Source: Thermoflexus hugenholtzii JAD2 (lineage in GTDB: Bacteria > Chloroflexota > Dehalococcoidia > UBA2979). From it: DNA of 5,919 nucleotides. This document shows positions 1 through 5,690 of this stretch, piece by piece. Below the pieces are notes generated by a model. It was not told the DNA's origin. It worked only from the letters and a program-made list of their open reading frames with translations, and ran no database searches. Numbering within the stretch: position 1 is the stretch's first letter; each line of letters begins with the position of its first letter. The stretch is taken from positions 1-5,919 of the forward strand of contig CAMDBZ010000115.1 in NCBI GenBank assembly GCA_945889565.1. Direction: 5' to 3'. A program made the position numbers and the translations under genes.

Positions 1-275
1 ACCAGCGCGCCGTCCTCGCCTCGTACCACCTCCGCGGTGGGAGTCACGAACGGCACCCCGCGCGCCGCGAGCGCCGGCAGCAGCGCCGCCTCGCGCTCGA
101 GCGCTGCCCACGCGCGCGCGTGCTTCGGCACACGCACGACGTACGCGCCCACGCGCCACGCCGCGCTGTCCCGGCCCTCGCCCAGCCAGCGCGCAGCGCC
201 GGGGTTCAGCCAGCGCGCCGTGTCGAGCTCCGCCGCCGACAGCGCGCCGATGCGCGCGCGCAGCGCCGCGCGCAC
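1..275 (-). CDS. Phosphotransferase-like protein (APH/choline kinase fold), N-terminal fragment
   Basis: The first 91 codons of a gene cut by the left edge. The frame reads RIGALSAAELDTARWLNP, then WLGEGRDSAAWRVG (about 30-43), then AYVVRVPKHARAWAALERE (about 44-62) and AALLPALAARGVPFVTPT. This order (glycine-containing loop followed by a variable residue, V-x-R-x-P and a Leu-Glu-Arg-Glu helix leading to 'LLP-L') resembles the N-lobe of the aminoglycoside phosphotransferase/choline kinase family (PF01636-like). These are ATP-dependent kinases of small molecules. The substrate cannot be told, because the catalytic HxD-type loop and DFG-equivalent Asp lie outside the window. The start is uncertain: GTG at 275 is the first plausible start after leuD, but no Shine-Dalgarno precedes it and an ATT lies four codons upstream. 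It follows leuD by 38 bases on the same strand and may be the last operon gene or a separate unit. Confidence 0.6.
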   Translation of the reverse strand, partial: MRAALRARIGALSAAELDTARWLNPGAARWLGEGRDSAAWRVGAYVVRVPKHARAWAALEREAALLPALAARGVPFVTPTAEVVRGEDGAL

Positions 276-313
276 GCGCGCCGGAATGCGCGGCCCAGGC
301 GGCGGCGTCGCGG

Positions 314-916
314 CTAGCGCGCCTGCGCTGTCGATGGCAAGAGCGCCGGGCGCGTCGACTCGAACGTCGCGATTGCATCGTCGTGCTGCAACGTCAGGCC
401 GATGTCGTCCAGCCCCTCGAGCAAGCAGTGCCGCACGAACGCGTCGATGTCGAAGTGGCGCACCCAGTCCGAGCCCGCGATCGACACCGTCTGCCGCTCG
501 AGGCTCACGACGAGTTGTGTCCCCGGCAGCTCCTCCGCGCGCGCCATGAGGTAGTCGACGTCCGCCTGCGGCAGCTGCACCGTCAGCAGCCCGATCTTCG
601 CGCAGTTGTTGCGAAAGATGTCCGCGAACGACGGCGCGATGATCGCGCGGATGCCGATGTCCTCCAGCGCCCACGGCGCGTGCTCGCGCGACGACCCACA
701 CCCGAAGTTCGCGCCCGCCAGCAGCACCGGCGCGCCCGCGTACGCCGGGTTGTTCGTCACGAACGCCGGATCCTTGCGCCAGTCGAAGAACGCGAACGGC
801 CCGAATCCTGTGCGCTCGATGCGCTTCAAGAATTGCTTCGGGATGATCTGGTCCGTGTCCACGTCCGCACGGTTCAGCGGAATCGCGTTGCCGACGATCT
901 CGCGTACGGGTTCCAC
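314..916 (-). CDS. leuD: 3-isopropylmalate dehydratase small subunit
   Basis: A 200-residue swivel-domain partner of LeuC that completes the active site of the isomerase. It begins (M)EPVREIVGNAIPLNRADVDTDQIIPKQFLK, with the family's N-terminal strand and DTDQIIPKQFL. The substrate-binding loop is FGCGSSREHAPWAL at 71-84, followed by IIAPSFADIFRNN at 92-104. Near the end GLDDIGLTLQHDDAI at 168-182 matches the E. coli-type protein; the usual length is about 200. The start is GTG at 916-914; its G is the last base of the leuC TAG stop, and a near-perfect Shine-Dalgarno lies inside the leuC end. A longer open frame in this phase runs back to about 2029 within leuC, but that extension is not protein-like and was rejected. 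The N-terminal match and ribosome site settle the start. Fused or truncated forms are not seen. Confidence 0.97.
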   Translation of the reverse strand: MEPVREIVGNAIPLNRADVDTDQIIPKQFLKRIERTGFGPFAFFDWRKDPAFVTNNPAYAGAPVLLAGANFGCGSSREHAPWALEDIGIRAIIAPSFADIFRNNCAKIGLLTVQLPQADVDYLMARAEELPGTQLVVSLERQTVSIAGSDWVRHFDIDAFVRHCLLEGLDDIGLTLQHDDAIATFESTRPALLPSTAQAR

Positions 917-2325
917 TAGCGCATCACCTCCCGGATGTCGACGAAGTGCCCGGCGATCGCGGCCGCGGCCGCCATCTCCGGGCTCACGAGGTGCGTGCGC
1001 CCCCCGGCGCCTTGCCGCCCCTCGAAGTTGCGATTGGACGTGGATGCGCAGCGCTCGCCCGGCAGCAGGATGTCCGGGTTCATGCCGAGGCACATCGAAC
1101 AGCCTGCGTCGCGCCACTCGAACCCCGCGTCGAGGAACACCTGGTCGAGGCCCTCGCGTTCCGCCTGCGCCTTCACCAGCCCTGATCCCGGCACCACCAT
1201 CGCGTGCACCGTGCTCGCCACGCGCTTGTCGCGCACTACCGCCGCGGCCGCGCGTAGGTCCTCGATGCGCGAGTTCGTGCACGAGCCGATGAACACGCGA
1301 TCGATCGCGATCGACTGGATCGGCGTGCCCGCGCGCAGGTCCATGTACACAAGCGCACGCTGCGCCGATTCGCGCGCCCCCGGCGTCGGCGCGCTCTCCG
1401 GGTCCGGCACGCTCGCTGTCACCGGCACCGACTGCGCCGGCGTAGTACCCCACGTCACGTGCGGCTCGATCGTGCTGCCGTCGATCACCACCTCGCGGTC
1501 GAAGCGCGCGCCCTCGTCCGTCGGCAGCGCGCGCCAGCGCTCCACCGCCTCGTCCCACGCGTCGCCCTGCGGCGCGTACTTGCGCCCCTTGAGGTACGCG
1601 AACGTCGTCTCGTCCGGCGCGATCATCCCCGCACGCGCGCCGGCCTCGATCGACATGTTGCACACCGTCATCCGCCCCTCCATCGAGAGGCCGCGGATCA
1701 CCTCGCCGCGATACTCGATCACGTGCCCCACGCCGCCGTCGACGCCGATCGTGCGGATGATCGCCAGGATCACGTCCTTCGCCGTCACGCCCGGTCCGAG
1801 CTTCCCCGTCACCTCCACCGACATCGTCTGCGGACGCGCCTGCAGCAGCGTTTGCGTCGCCAGCACATGCTCGACCTCCGACGTGCCGATGCCGACCGCG
1901 AGCGCGCCGAACGCCCCGTGCGTCGAGGTGTGCGAGTCCCCGCACACGATCGTCAGCCCCGGCTGCGTCAGCCCCTGCTCCGGCCCGATGATGTGCACGA
2001 TCCCCTGGCGGATGTCGAACATGTCCCACAGCGGGATGTCGAACTCGCGCGTGTTCGCGCGCAGCGTCTCCAGCTGCTGCTGCGACAGCGGGTCCGGGTT
2101 CGGCAGCGCCCGATCGACCGTCGGCACGTTGTGATCCACCGTCGCCAGCGTCAGGTCCGGCCGCCGCACGCGCCGCCCCGCGAGCCGCAACGACTCGAAC
2201 GCCTGCGGTGACGTCACCTCGTGCACAAGGTGCAGGTCGATGTACAGCAGGTCGGGCTGCCCGGCCTCCGCCCGCACCAGGTGCTGCTCCCAGATCTTCT
2301 CGGACAACGTCCGCGGTGTGCTCAT
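916..2325 (-). CDS. leuC: 3-isopropylmalate dehydratase large subunit
   Basis: A 469-residue aconitase-superfamily subunit. With LeuD it isomerises 2-isopropylmalate to 3-isopropylmalate through dehydration and rehydration on a [4Fe-4S] cluster. The cluster ligands are C349 (IGSCTNSR at 347-354) and C409 and C412 (GCSMCLGMNPD from 408). Other hallmarks are ATVDHNVPT at 61-69, GDSHTSTHGAFGALAVGIG at 129-147, DGGVGHVIEYRG around 196-207, LSMEGRMTVCNMSIE at 213-227 and GERCASTSNRNFEGRQG at 423-439. Length and motifs match the E. coli-type LeuC (about 466 residues) rather than the shorter archaeal/HacA-like form (about 420). The ATG at 2325 is preceded by GGGGGGAG four bases upstream. It begins 37 bases after leuA. 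Its TAG stop overlaps the leuD start by one base, so the two subunits are probably translationally coupled, in keeping with a 1:1 complex. No key residue is missing. Confidence 0.98.
   Translation of the reverse strand: MSTPRTLSEKIWEQHLVRAEAGQPDLLYIDLHLVHEVTSPQAFESLRLAGRRVRRPDLTLATVDHNVPTVDRALPNPDPLSQQQLETLRANTREFDIPLWDMFDIRQGIVHIIGPEQGLTQPGLTIVCGDSHTSTHGAFGALAVGIGTSEVEHVLATQTLLQARPQTMSVEVTGKLGPGVTAKDVILAIIRTIGVDGGVGHVIEYRGEVIRGLSMEGRMTVCNMSIEAGARAGMIAPDETTFAYLKGRKYAPQGDAWDEAVERWRALPTDEGARFDREVVIDGSTIEPHVTWGTTPAQSVPVTASVPDPESAPTPGARESAQRALVYMDLRAGTPIQSIAIDRVFIGSCTNSRIEDLRAAAAVVRDKRVASTVHAMVVPGSGLVKAQAEREGLDQVFLDAGFEWRDAGCSMCLGMNPDILLPGERCASTSNRNFEGRQGAGGRTHLVSPEMAAAAAIAGHFVDIREVMR
923..932 (-). 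promoter_or_regulatory. Strong Shine-Dalgarno for leuD inside the leuC 3' end
   Basis: The minus strand reads GGGAGGTGAT, of which GGAGGTGAT is a nine-base match to the complement of the 16S rRNA tail. It sits within the last codons of leuC, six bases before the GTG start at 916 (10 bases from the GGAGG core). It decides the leuD start and favours re-initiation or fresh ribosome loading despite the GTG codon. Confidence 0.85.
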
Positions 2326-2329
2326 CGTG

Positions 2330-2337
2330 CTCCCCCC
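2330..2337 (-). promoter_or_regulatory. Ribosome binding site of leuC
   Basis: In the 37-base leuA-leuC gap the minus strand reads GGGGGGAG, then CACG, then ATG. The purine run with a 4-base spacer supports the ATG at 2325. The gap holds no convincing hairpin or promoter, so leuA and leuC look co-transcribed. Confidence 0.6.
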
Positions 2338-2362
2338 ATCCGCCAGTGACCGGCGCTCGAGA

Positions 2363-3916
2363 CTACTGCGACGGCGCGCCTGCGGCGGCGTGGCGGCGCG
2401 ACTCCGTGTTGAGATAGCGATTGAGCGCGTGCACGTACGCGCGCGCGCTCGCCACCAGGATGTCCGTGTCCGCCGCGCGCCCCGTGTACGACCCGCCGTC
2501 CGCCTCGATGCGGATCGTCACCTCGCCCTGCGCGTCGATGCCCTCAGTCACGGACTTCACGCTGAACTCCGTCAGCTCGTTCTGCACGTGCAGCACGCGG
2601 TTGATCGCCTGGTAGATCGCGTCCACTGGCCCAGTGCCGATCGCCGCGTCCTGGTGCGACGCGCCGTCCGGCCCGATCAGCCGCACCGTTGCCGTCGGCG
2701 CGCTGTGATCGCCCGCCGACACCTGCACCAGGTCCAGCTGCCACTGCTCCGCCACCTGCACCGAGCTCACCTCCGCGAGGATCGCCTGCAGGTCGCGGTC
2801 GTCCACCTCGTCGCGCCGGTCCGCCACGTCCTTGAACGCCTCGTACACCCGCTGGAACTCGTCCTCCCCCAGCGTGACGCCGAGGTCGAACAGCCGCGAG
2901 CGCAGCCCGTGCCGCCCGGACACCTTCGTCAGCACGATCGACCCACCGGCCGGGATGCCGATGTCCGCGGGGTCCATGATCTCGTACGTCGCGCGCAGCT
3001 TGAGCACGCCGTCCTGGTGAATCCCCGACGAATGCCGGAACGCGTTCTTCCCCACGATCGCCTTGTTCGACTGCACCGCCATCCCGGACACTCGCTCGAC
3101 GATCCGGCTCGCGTGGTAGATCTCGCGCGTGTTCACGTCCGTGTGCACGCCCAGGAAGTCCCCCCGCGTCTTGATCGCCATGATCACCTCTTCGATCGCC
3201 GTATTGCCCGCACGCTCGCCGATGCCATTGATCGCACCCTCGACCTGCCGCGCGCCGCCGAGCACGCCCGCGAGCGAGTTCGCCACCGCGAGCCCCAGGT
3301 CGTTGTGGCAGTGCACCGAGATGCGCGCCTTCTCGATCCCCGGCACACGTTCCCGCACCGTGCGGATGAACCGCTCAAACTCCTGCGGGATCGCATAGCC
3401 CACGGTGTCCGGCACGTTGACCGTCGTCGCGCCTTCCTCGATCGCCGCCGCGAGCAGCTGGTACACGAACTCGAGGTCTGACCGCGTCGCGTCCATCGGC
3501 GAGAACTCGACGTCCGACGTGTAGCGCGCCGCGCGCGCCACCGCCGCCCGCGCCATCTCCATCACGTCCTCGCGGTTCTTGCGCAGCTGGTGCGCCATCT
3601 GGATCTCGCTCGACGAGATGAACACGTGGATGCGCGGCGTCTCCGCGCGCTGCACCGCCTGCCAGCACGCGTCGATGTCGTCGAAGTTCGCCCGCGCGAG
3701 CCCCGCGATCACCGGTCCCTTCACCTCGCGCGCGATCAGCGACACCGCTTCCAGGTCGCCCGGCGATGAGAACGGGAACCCCGCCTCGATGATGTCCACG
3801 TTCATCCGCGCGAGCTGCCGCGCGACCTCCAGCTTGTCCTCGATCGTGAACCCCACCCCCGCCGACTGCTCGCCGTCGCGCAGCGTCGTATCGAAGATGT
3901 ACACCTTGTCCGTCAT
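2363..3916 (-). CDS. leuA: 2-isopropylmalate synthase
   Basis: A 517-residue cytoplasmic enzyme that condenses acetyl-CoA with 2-oxoisovalerate to give 2-isopropylmalate, the first committed step of leucine synthesis. The catalytic TIM barrel (about 4-270) begins with FDTTLRDGEQSAG, giving catalytic R13 and metal ligand D14. It includes VHCHNDLGLAVANS with metal ligands H202 and H204, and NGIGERAGN with metal ligand N238. These positions coincide with those of the E. coli enzyme. A linker region (about 271-380) contains GKNAFRHSSGIHQDG. The C-terminal LeuA allosteric domain (about 383-505) has GTGPVDAIYQAI and AADTDILVASARAYVHALN, so leucine feedback inhibition is expected. Length matches the long bacterial form. 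The ATG at 3916 is supported by GAGGTGGG upstream. Oddity: residue 141 is Met in FSPMDATRSD, where E. coli and many relatives have Glu. A homocitrate or citramalate synthase is less likely, given the family match and the leuCD neighbours. Confidence 0.97.
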   Translation of the reverse strand: MTDKVYIFDTTLRDGEQSAGVGFTIEDKLEVARQLARMNVDIIEAGFPFSSPGDLEAVSLIAREVKGPVIAGLARANFDDIDACWQAVQRAETPRIHVFISSSEIQMAHQLRKNREDVMEMARAAVARAARYTSDVEFSPMDATRSDLEFVYQLLAAAIEEGATTVNVPDTVGYAIPQEFERFIRTVRERVPGIEKARISVHCHNDLGLAVANSLAGVLGGARQVEGAINGIGERAGNTAIEEVIMAIKTRGDFLGVHTDVNTREIYHASRIVERVSGMAVQSNKAIVGKNAFRHSSGIHQDGVLKLRATYEIMDPADIGIPAGGSIVLTKVSGRHGLRSRLFDLGVTLGEDEFQRVYEAFKDVADRRDEVDDRDLQAILAEVSSVQVAEQWQLDLVQVSAGDHSAPTATVRLIGPDGASHQDAAIGTGPVDAIYQAINRVLHVQNELTEFSVKSVTEGIDAQGEVTIRIEADGGSYTGRAADTDILVASARAYVHALNRYLNTESRRHAAAGAPSQ

Positions 3917-3919
3917 CGT

Positions 3920-3927
3920 CCCACCTC
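3920..3927 (-). promoter_or_regulatory. Ribosome binding site of leuA
   Basis: The minus strand reads GAGGTGGG, then ACG, then ATG. GAGGTG matches the 16S rRNA 3' end well and fixes the ATG at 3916 as the leuA start. Confidence 0.7.
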
Positions 3928-3960
3928 GCTCACCGCGTTCGACGCCCCTCGCGTGCTCCC

Positions 3961-3994
3961 CGGCCCTCCCGCCCGCTCACGCGGCGGAGGGCCG
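3961..3994 (-). repeat. 9-bp inverted repeat upstream of leuA
   Basis: Bases 3961-3969 (cggccctcc on the plus strand) and 3986-3994 (ggagggccg) are perfect inverted repeats separated by 16 bases. In the minus-strand transcript they would form a stem of nine pairs, eight of them G-C. There is no U-tract after it. It excludes the smaller hairpin at 3982-3997. Confidence 0.6.
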
Positions 3995-3997
3995 CCG
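3982..3997 (-). repeat. Compact 6-bp hairpin competing with the larger stem
   Basis: Bases 3982-3987 (cggcgg) and 3992-3997 (ccgccg) pair perfectly around a 4-base loop. It forms first as RNA polymerase moves right to left and uses bases also needed for the stem at 3961-3994. This gives an either/or arrangement about 45 to 80 bases before the leuA start. Confidence 0.55.
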
Positions 3998-4021
3998 AAG
4001 CGCGAGCGCGTGCGTGCTGCA

Positions 4022-4037
4022 CGCGGCGCCGGCCGCG
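4022..4037 (-). repeat. 6-bp hairpin immediately after the ilvC stop
   Basis: Bases 4022-4027 (cgcggc) and 4032-4037 (gccgcg) form a perfect all-GC stem with a 4-base loop, beginning one base after the ilvC TGA. No U-run follows, so a standard intrinsic terminator is not supported. It could protect the ilvC 3' end or help processing, or be a chance effect of high GC. Confidence 0.45.
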
Positions 4038-4038
4038 C

Positions 4039-5040
4039 TCACCGCTTCGCCTGGTTCAGCCACGCCATCATCGCGCGCACTTCCTTGCCCACCTGCTCCA
4101 CCGGGTGCTCCGCGTTCTGCCGGCGCAGCGCCTGGAAGTGCGGCCGCCCCGCCTGGTTCTCCAGGATCCACTCACGCGCGAACGAGCCGTCCTGCACCTC
4201 GTCGAGGATCGTGCGCATCGTGTCCTTCACCCGCGCGTCGATCACGCGCGGGCCGCGCGTGTAGTCGCCGTACTCCGCCGTGTCGCTCACCGAGTAGCGC
4301 ATGTACTCCATGCCGCCCTCGTACAGCAGATCGACGATCAGCTTCAGCTCGTGGAACGTCTCGAAGTACGCCGACTCCGGCTGGTACCCCGCTTCGATCA
4401 GCGTTTCGAACGCCGCCTTGATCAGCGAGGTGATGCCGCCACACAGGATCACCTGCTCGCCGAACAGGTCCGTCTCGGTCTCTTCCTTGAACGTCGTCTC
4501 CAGGATCCCCGCGCGCGCTGCGCCGATGCCCTTGCCGTACGCCAGCGCCAGCTGCAGCGCCGTCTCGCTCGCGTTCTGGTGCACCGCCACCAGCGCCGGC
4601 ACCCCCGCGCCCTCCGTGTACACCCGCCGCACGAGGTGCCCCGGCCCCTTCGGCGCGATCATCGAAACGTCGACCTCGGGCGGGGCCTCGATCTGGTTGA
4701 AGTGGATGTTGAAGCCGTGCGCGAACATCAGCGTCTTGCCGCTCGTCATGTGCGGCGCCACGTGATCCTCGTACACCTTGCGCGTCGCCTGGTCCGGCAC
4801 CAGCATCATGATCACGTCCGAGTCGCGCGCGACCTCTTCGACGCTGCCCACCTGCAGCCCCGCCGCCTGCGCCTTCGCCCACGACGGCGACCCCGGGTAC
4901 AGCCCGACCGACACCTGCACGCCCGAGTCCTTGAGGTTGAGCGCGTGCGCGTGCCCCTGCGACCCGTACCCAATCACGCCGACGCGCTTCCCGCGCAGCA
5001 AGCCCAGGTCCGCGTCCTGCTCGTAGTAGATCCGTGCCAC
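4039..5040 (-). CDS. ilvC: Ketol-acid reductoisomerase (class I, short form)
   Basis: A 333-residue cytoplasmic enzyme that isomerises and reduces 2-acetolactate (or 2-aceto-2-hydroxybutyrate) to the 2,3-dihydroxy acid, using NAD(P)H and Mg2+. The N-terminal Rossmann domain (about 1-182) has the dinucleotide motif GYGSQGHAHALNLKDSG at 24-40, the cofactor-selecting loop VGLYPGSPSW at 45-54 and the conserved histidine H108 in FAHGFNIHFNQ. The helical knotted domain (about 183-328) carries the expected metal ligands D191 and E195 (ETETDLFGE) and E227 and E231 (FETFHELKLIVDLLYEGG), plus S252 for substrate. Length fits class I; the E. coli enzyme is the long class II form. The start is GTG at 5040-5038, supported by a GAGGGGG ribosome site 4 bases upstream and by the usual MARIYYEQDADL beginning. 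The loop has Tyr48 where many NADPH enzymes have Arg, but Ser51 and Ser53 are kept, so NADPH use is likely but not certain. Confidence 0.97.
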   Translation of the reverse strand: MARIYYEQDADLGLLRGKRVGVIGYGSQGHAHALNLKDSGVQVSVGLYPGSPSWAKAQAAGLQVGSVEEVARDSDVIMMLVPDQATRKVYEDHVAPHMTSGKTLMFAHGFNIHFNQIEAPPEVDVSMIAPKGPGHLVRRVYTEGAGVPALVAVHQNASETALQLALAYGKGIGAARAGILETTFKEETETDLFGEQVILCGGITSLIKAAFETLIEAGYQPESAYFETFHELKLIVDLLYEGGMEYMRYSVSDTAEYGDYTRGPRVIDARVKDTMRTILDEVQDGSFAREWILENQAGRPHFQALRRQNAEHPVEQVGKEVRAMMAWLNQAKR

Positions 5041-5044
5041 TGGT

Positions 5045-5051
5045 CCCCCTC
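5045..5051 (-). promoter_or_regulatory. Ribosome binding site deciding the GTG start of ilvC
   Basis: On the minus strand the sequence reads GAGGGGG, then ACCA, then GTG. A purine-rich Shine-Dalgarno with a 4-base spacer supports the GTG at 5040 as the ilvC start. The protein beginning at that codon matches the usual start of the family. Confidence 0.7.
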
Positions 5052-5094
5052 GGTCTGCGTGTGTCCCTTGATGCCGTCGCGCCGCAAGCGCGCG

Positions 5095-5682
5095 CTACGT
5101 CGATGCGTATTGCTGTCGTGGCGTCCGCAGGATTGCGCCCGCGAGCGCCGTCGCGCCGAGCAGCAGCAGCAGGCTCACGCCGGCCTCGCCTGCTGTGACG
5201 ACATCGCTGCTGCAGCTCGAGCCGTTGGCGTACGTCACGCAGCGCTCGTCCGAGCGCACGAACAGCGCGACGAAGCCACCGAGCCACAGCACCGCTATCG
5301 CGGCGGCTCCCGCGATGCTCGCCAGCACCCCGACGAGCGTGACGCGCGCGCGGAGCGCGCTCGCCAGCGCCAGCGCGCCCGCGACAGTCAGCAGCACGAG
5401 CGCCGGCAGCGCTGTGAGGTAGCTCACCACCGTCACGCCGATCGCCGGCAGCAGCGCGCCGCCGAGCACTACCGACCGCGCCGCGGCCCGGCCTGGCGCC
5501 TGCCACTCCGCCAGGAGCGCCCACGCGAACGGCGCGATGCCGAACGCCAGCAGTACCAGCCGCCAGCCGTCGGGCGGGCTATTCCCGTCCGCGTTCGCGA
5601 TGAACACGCCGGCGAGCGCCATCAACGCGCTCGCCCACGCCGCGGCCGCCGCCACCAGGCCCGCCTCCCAGTCGCGCCGCAT
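5095..5682 (-). CDS. Small multi-pass membrane protein of unknown function
   Basis: I do not recognise this 195-residue protein. It is strongly hydrophobic, with probable membrane segments at about residues 8-28, 40-58, 70-88, 90-109, 113-142 and 165-186, so five or six helices. A polar loop at about 143-162 holds two cysteines, C148 and C157, which could form a disulfide if the loop faces outward. The ends are charged: MRRDWEAG at the start, RTPRQQ near the stop. No catalytic motif, nucleotide-binding loop or transporter signature is visible. The ATG lies 8 bases after the ilvN stop and the stop lies 54 bases before ilvC, all on one strand, so it is probably co-transcribed. No convincing Shine-Dalgarno precedes the ATG, so translation may depend on coupling to ilvN. 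Codon third positions are G/C-rich as in the neighbours, which supports a real gene. A role in amino acid export or sensing is only a guess from context. Confidence 0.75.
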   Translation of the reverse strand: MRRDWEAGLVAAAAAWASALMALAGVFIANADGNSPPDGWRLVLLAFGIAPFAWALLAEWQAPGRAAARSVVLGGALLPAIGVTVVSYLTALPALVLLTVAGALALASALRARVTLVGVLASIAGAAAIAVLWLGGFVALFVRSDERCVTYANGSSCSSDVVTAGEAGVSLLLLLGATALAGAILRTPRQQYAST

Positions 5683-5690
5683 TACGGCGC

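Larger units (their letters stand above)
3917..4038 (-). other. ilvC-leuA intergenic region with GC-rich hairpins
   Basis: This 122-base gap is the longest in the window. On the minus-strand transcript it can form three perfect GC-rich stems. One, at 4037-4022, is a 6-bp stem with a 4-base loop that starts right after the ilvC stop. The second, at 3997-3982, is a 6-bp stem with a 4-base loop. The third, at 3994-3961, is a 9-bp stem with a 16-base loop. The second and third share bases 3994-3986 and cannot coexist. None is followed by a U-run, so no standard intrinsic terminator is present. An open GTG-started frame of about 30 codons crosses the region but holds only one leucine codon, so it is not a leucine leader peptide. 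A transcript-processing or mRNA-stability role, or a weak attenuator, is possible but unproven. No promoter is recognisable. Confidence 0.55.

Noticed and set aside
109..122. 14-base alternating purine-pyrimidine palindrome (cacgcgcgcgcgtg) in the kinase-like gene
   Set aside because: It encodes in-frame His-Ala-Arg-Ala codons of the protein and similar CG-rich runs occur throughout the region, so composition explains it. No flanking site structure was seen.
917..2029. Apparent N-terminal extension of leuD reaching back to 2029 within leuC
   Set aside because: The extension is low-complexity Arg/Gly/Ala sequence read from the leuC gene in another frame. The true LeuD N-terminus begins at the GTG at 916 behind a strong ribosome site.
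935..2134. Long plus-strand open frame (399 codons) opposite leuC, and a similar 413-codon frame at 2240-3481 opposite leuA
   Set aside because: These are antisense to genes with full-length family matches. Their translations are Arg/His/Pro/Ser-rich without domains. Few stop codons are expected opposite GC-rich genes with G/C third positions.
3917..3928. Minus-strand GAGGTGGGAC before leuA resembles the core of the T-box motif (GGTGGNAC)
   Set aside because: The match coincides with the Shine-Dalgarno and is short. The 122-base gap has no recognisable specifier stem, and the flanking ACC/GCG of the T-box consensus is missing. Best read as a ribosome site.
3931..4020. Possible leader peptide of about 30 codons (GTG start) between ilvC and leuA
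   Set aside because: It has no run of leucine, valine or isoleucine codons (one leucine codon only), is Arg/Gly-rich, and lacks a ribosome site, so it does not fit attenuation control.
5041..5094. Gap between the membrane protein gene and ilvC examined for a promoter or terminator
   Set aside because: Only a 5-bp GC stem near the upstream stop and the ilvC ribosome site are visible. There is no U-run and no recognisable -35/-10 pair, so no separate regulatory feature is claimed.
4172..5524. 450-codon minus-strand frame overlapping ilvC and the membrane protein gene
   Set aside because: It is an out-of-frame reading of ilvC (fragments such as GDAQGVRGSRGAA mirror shifted ilvC codons) with biased composition and no domain.
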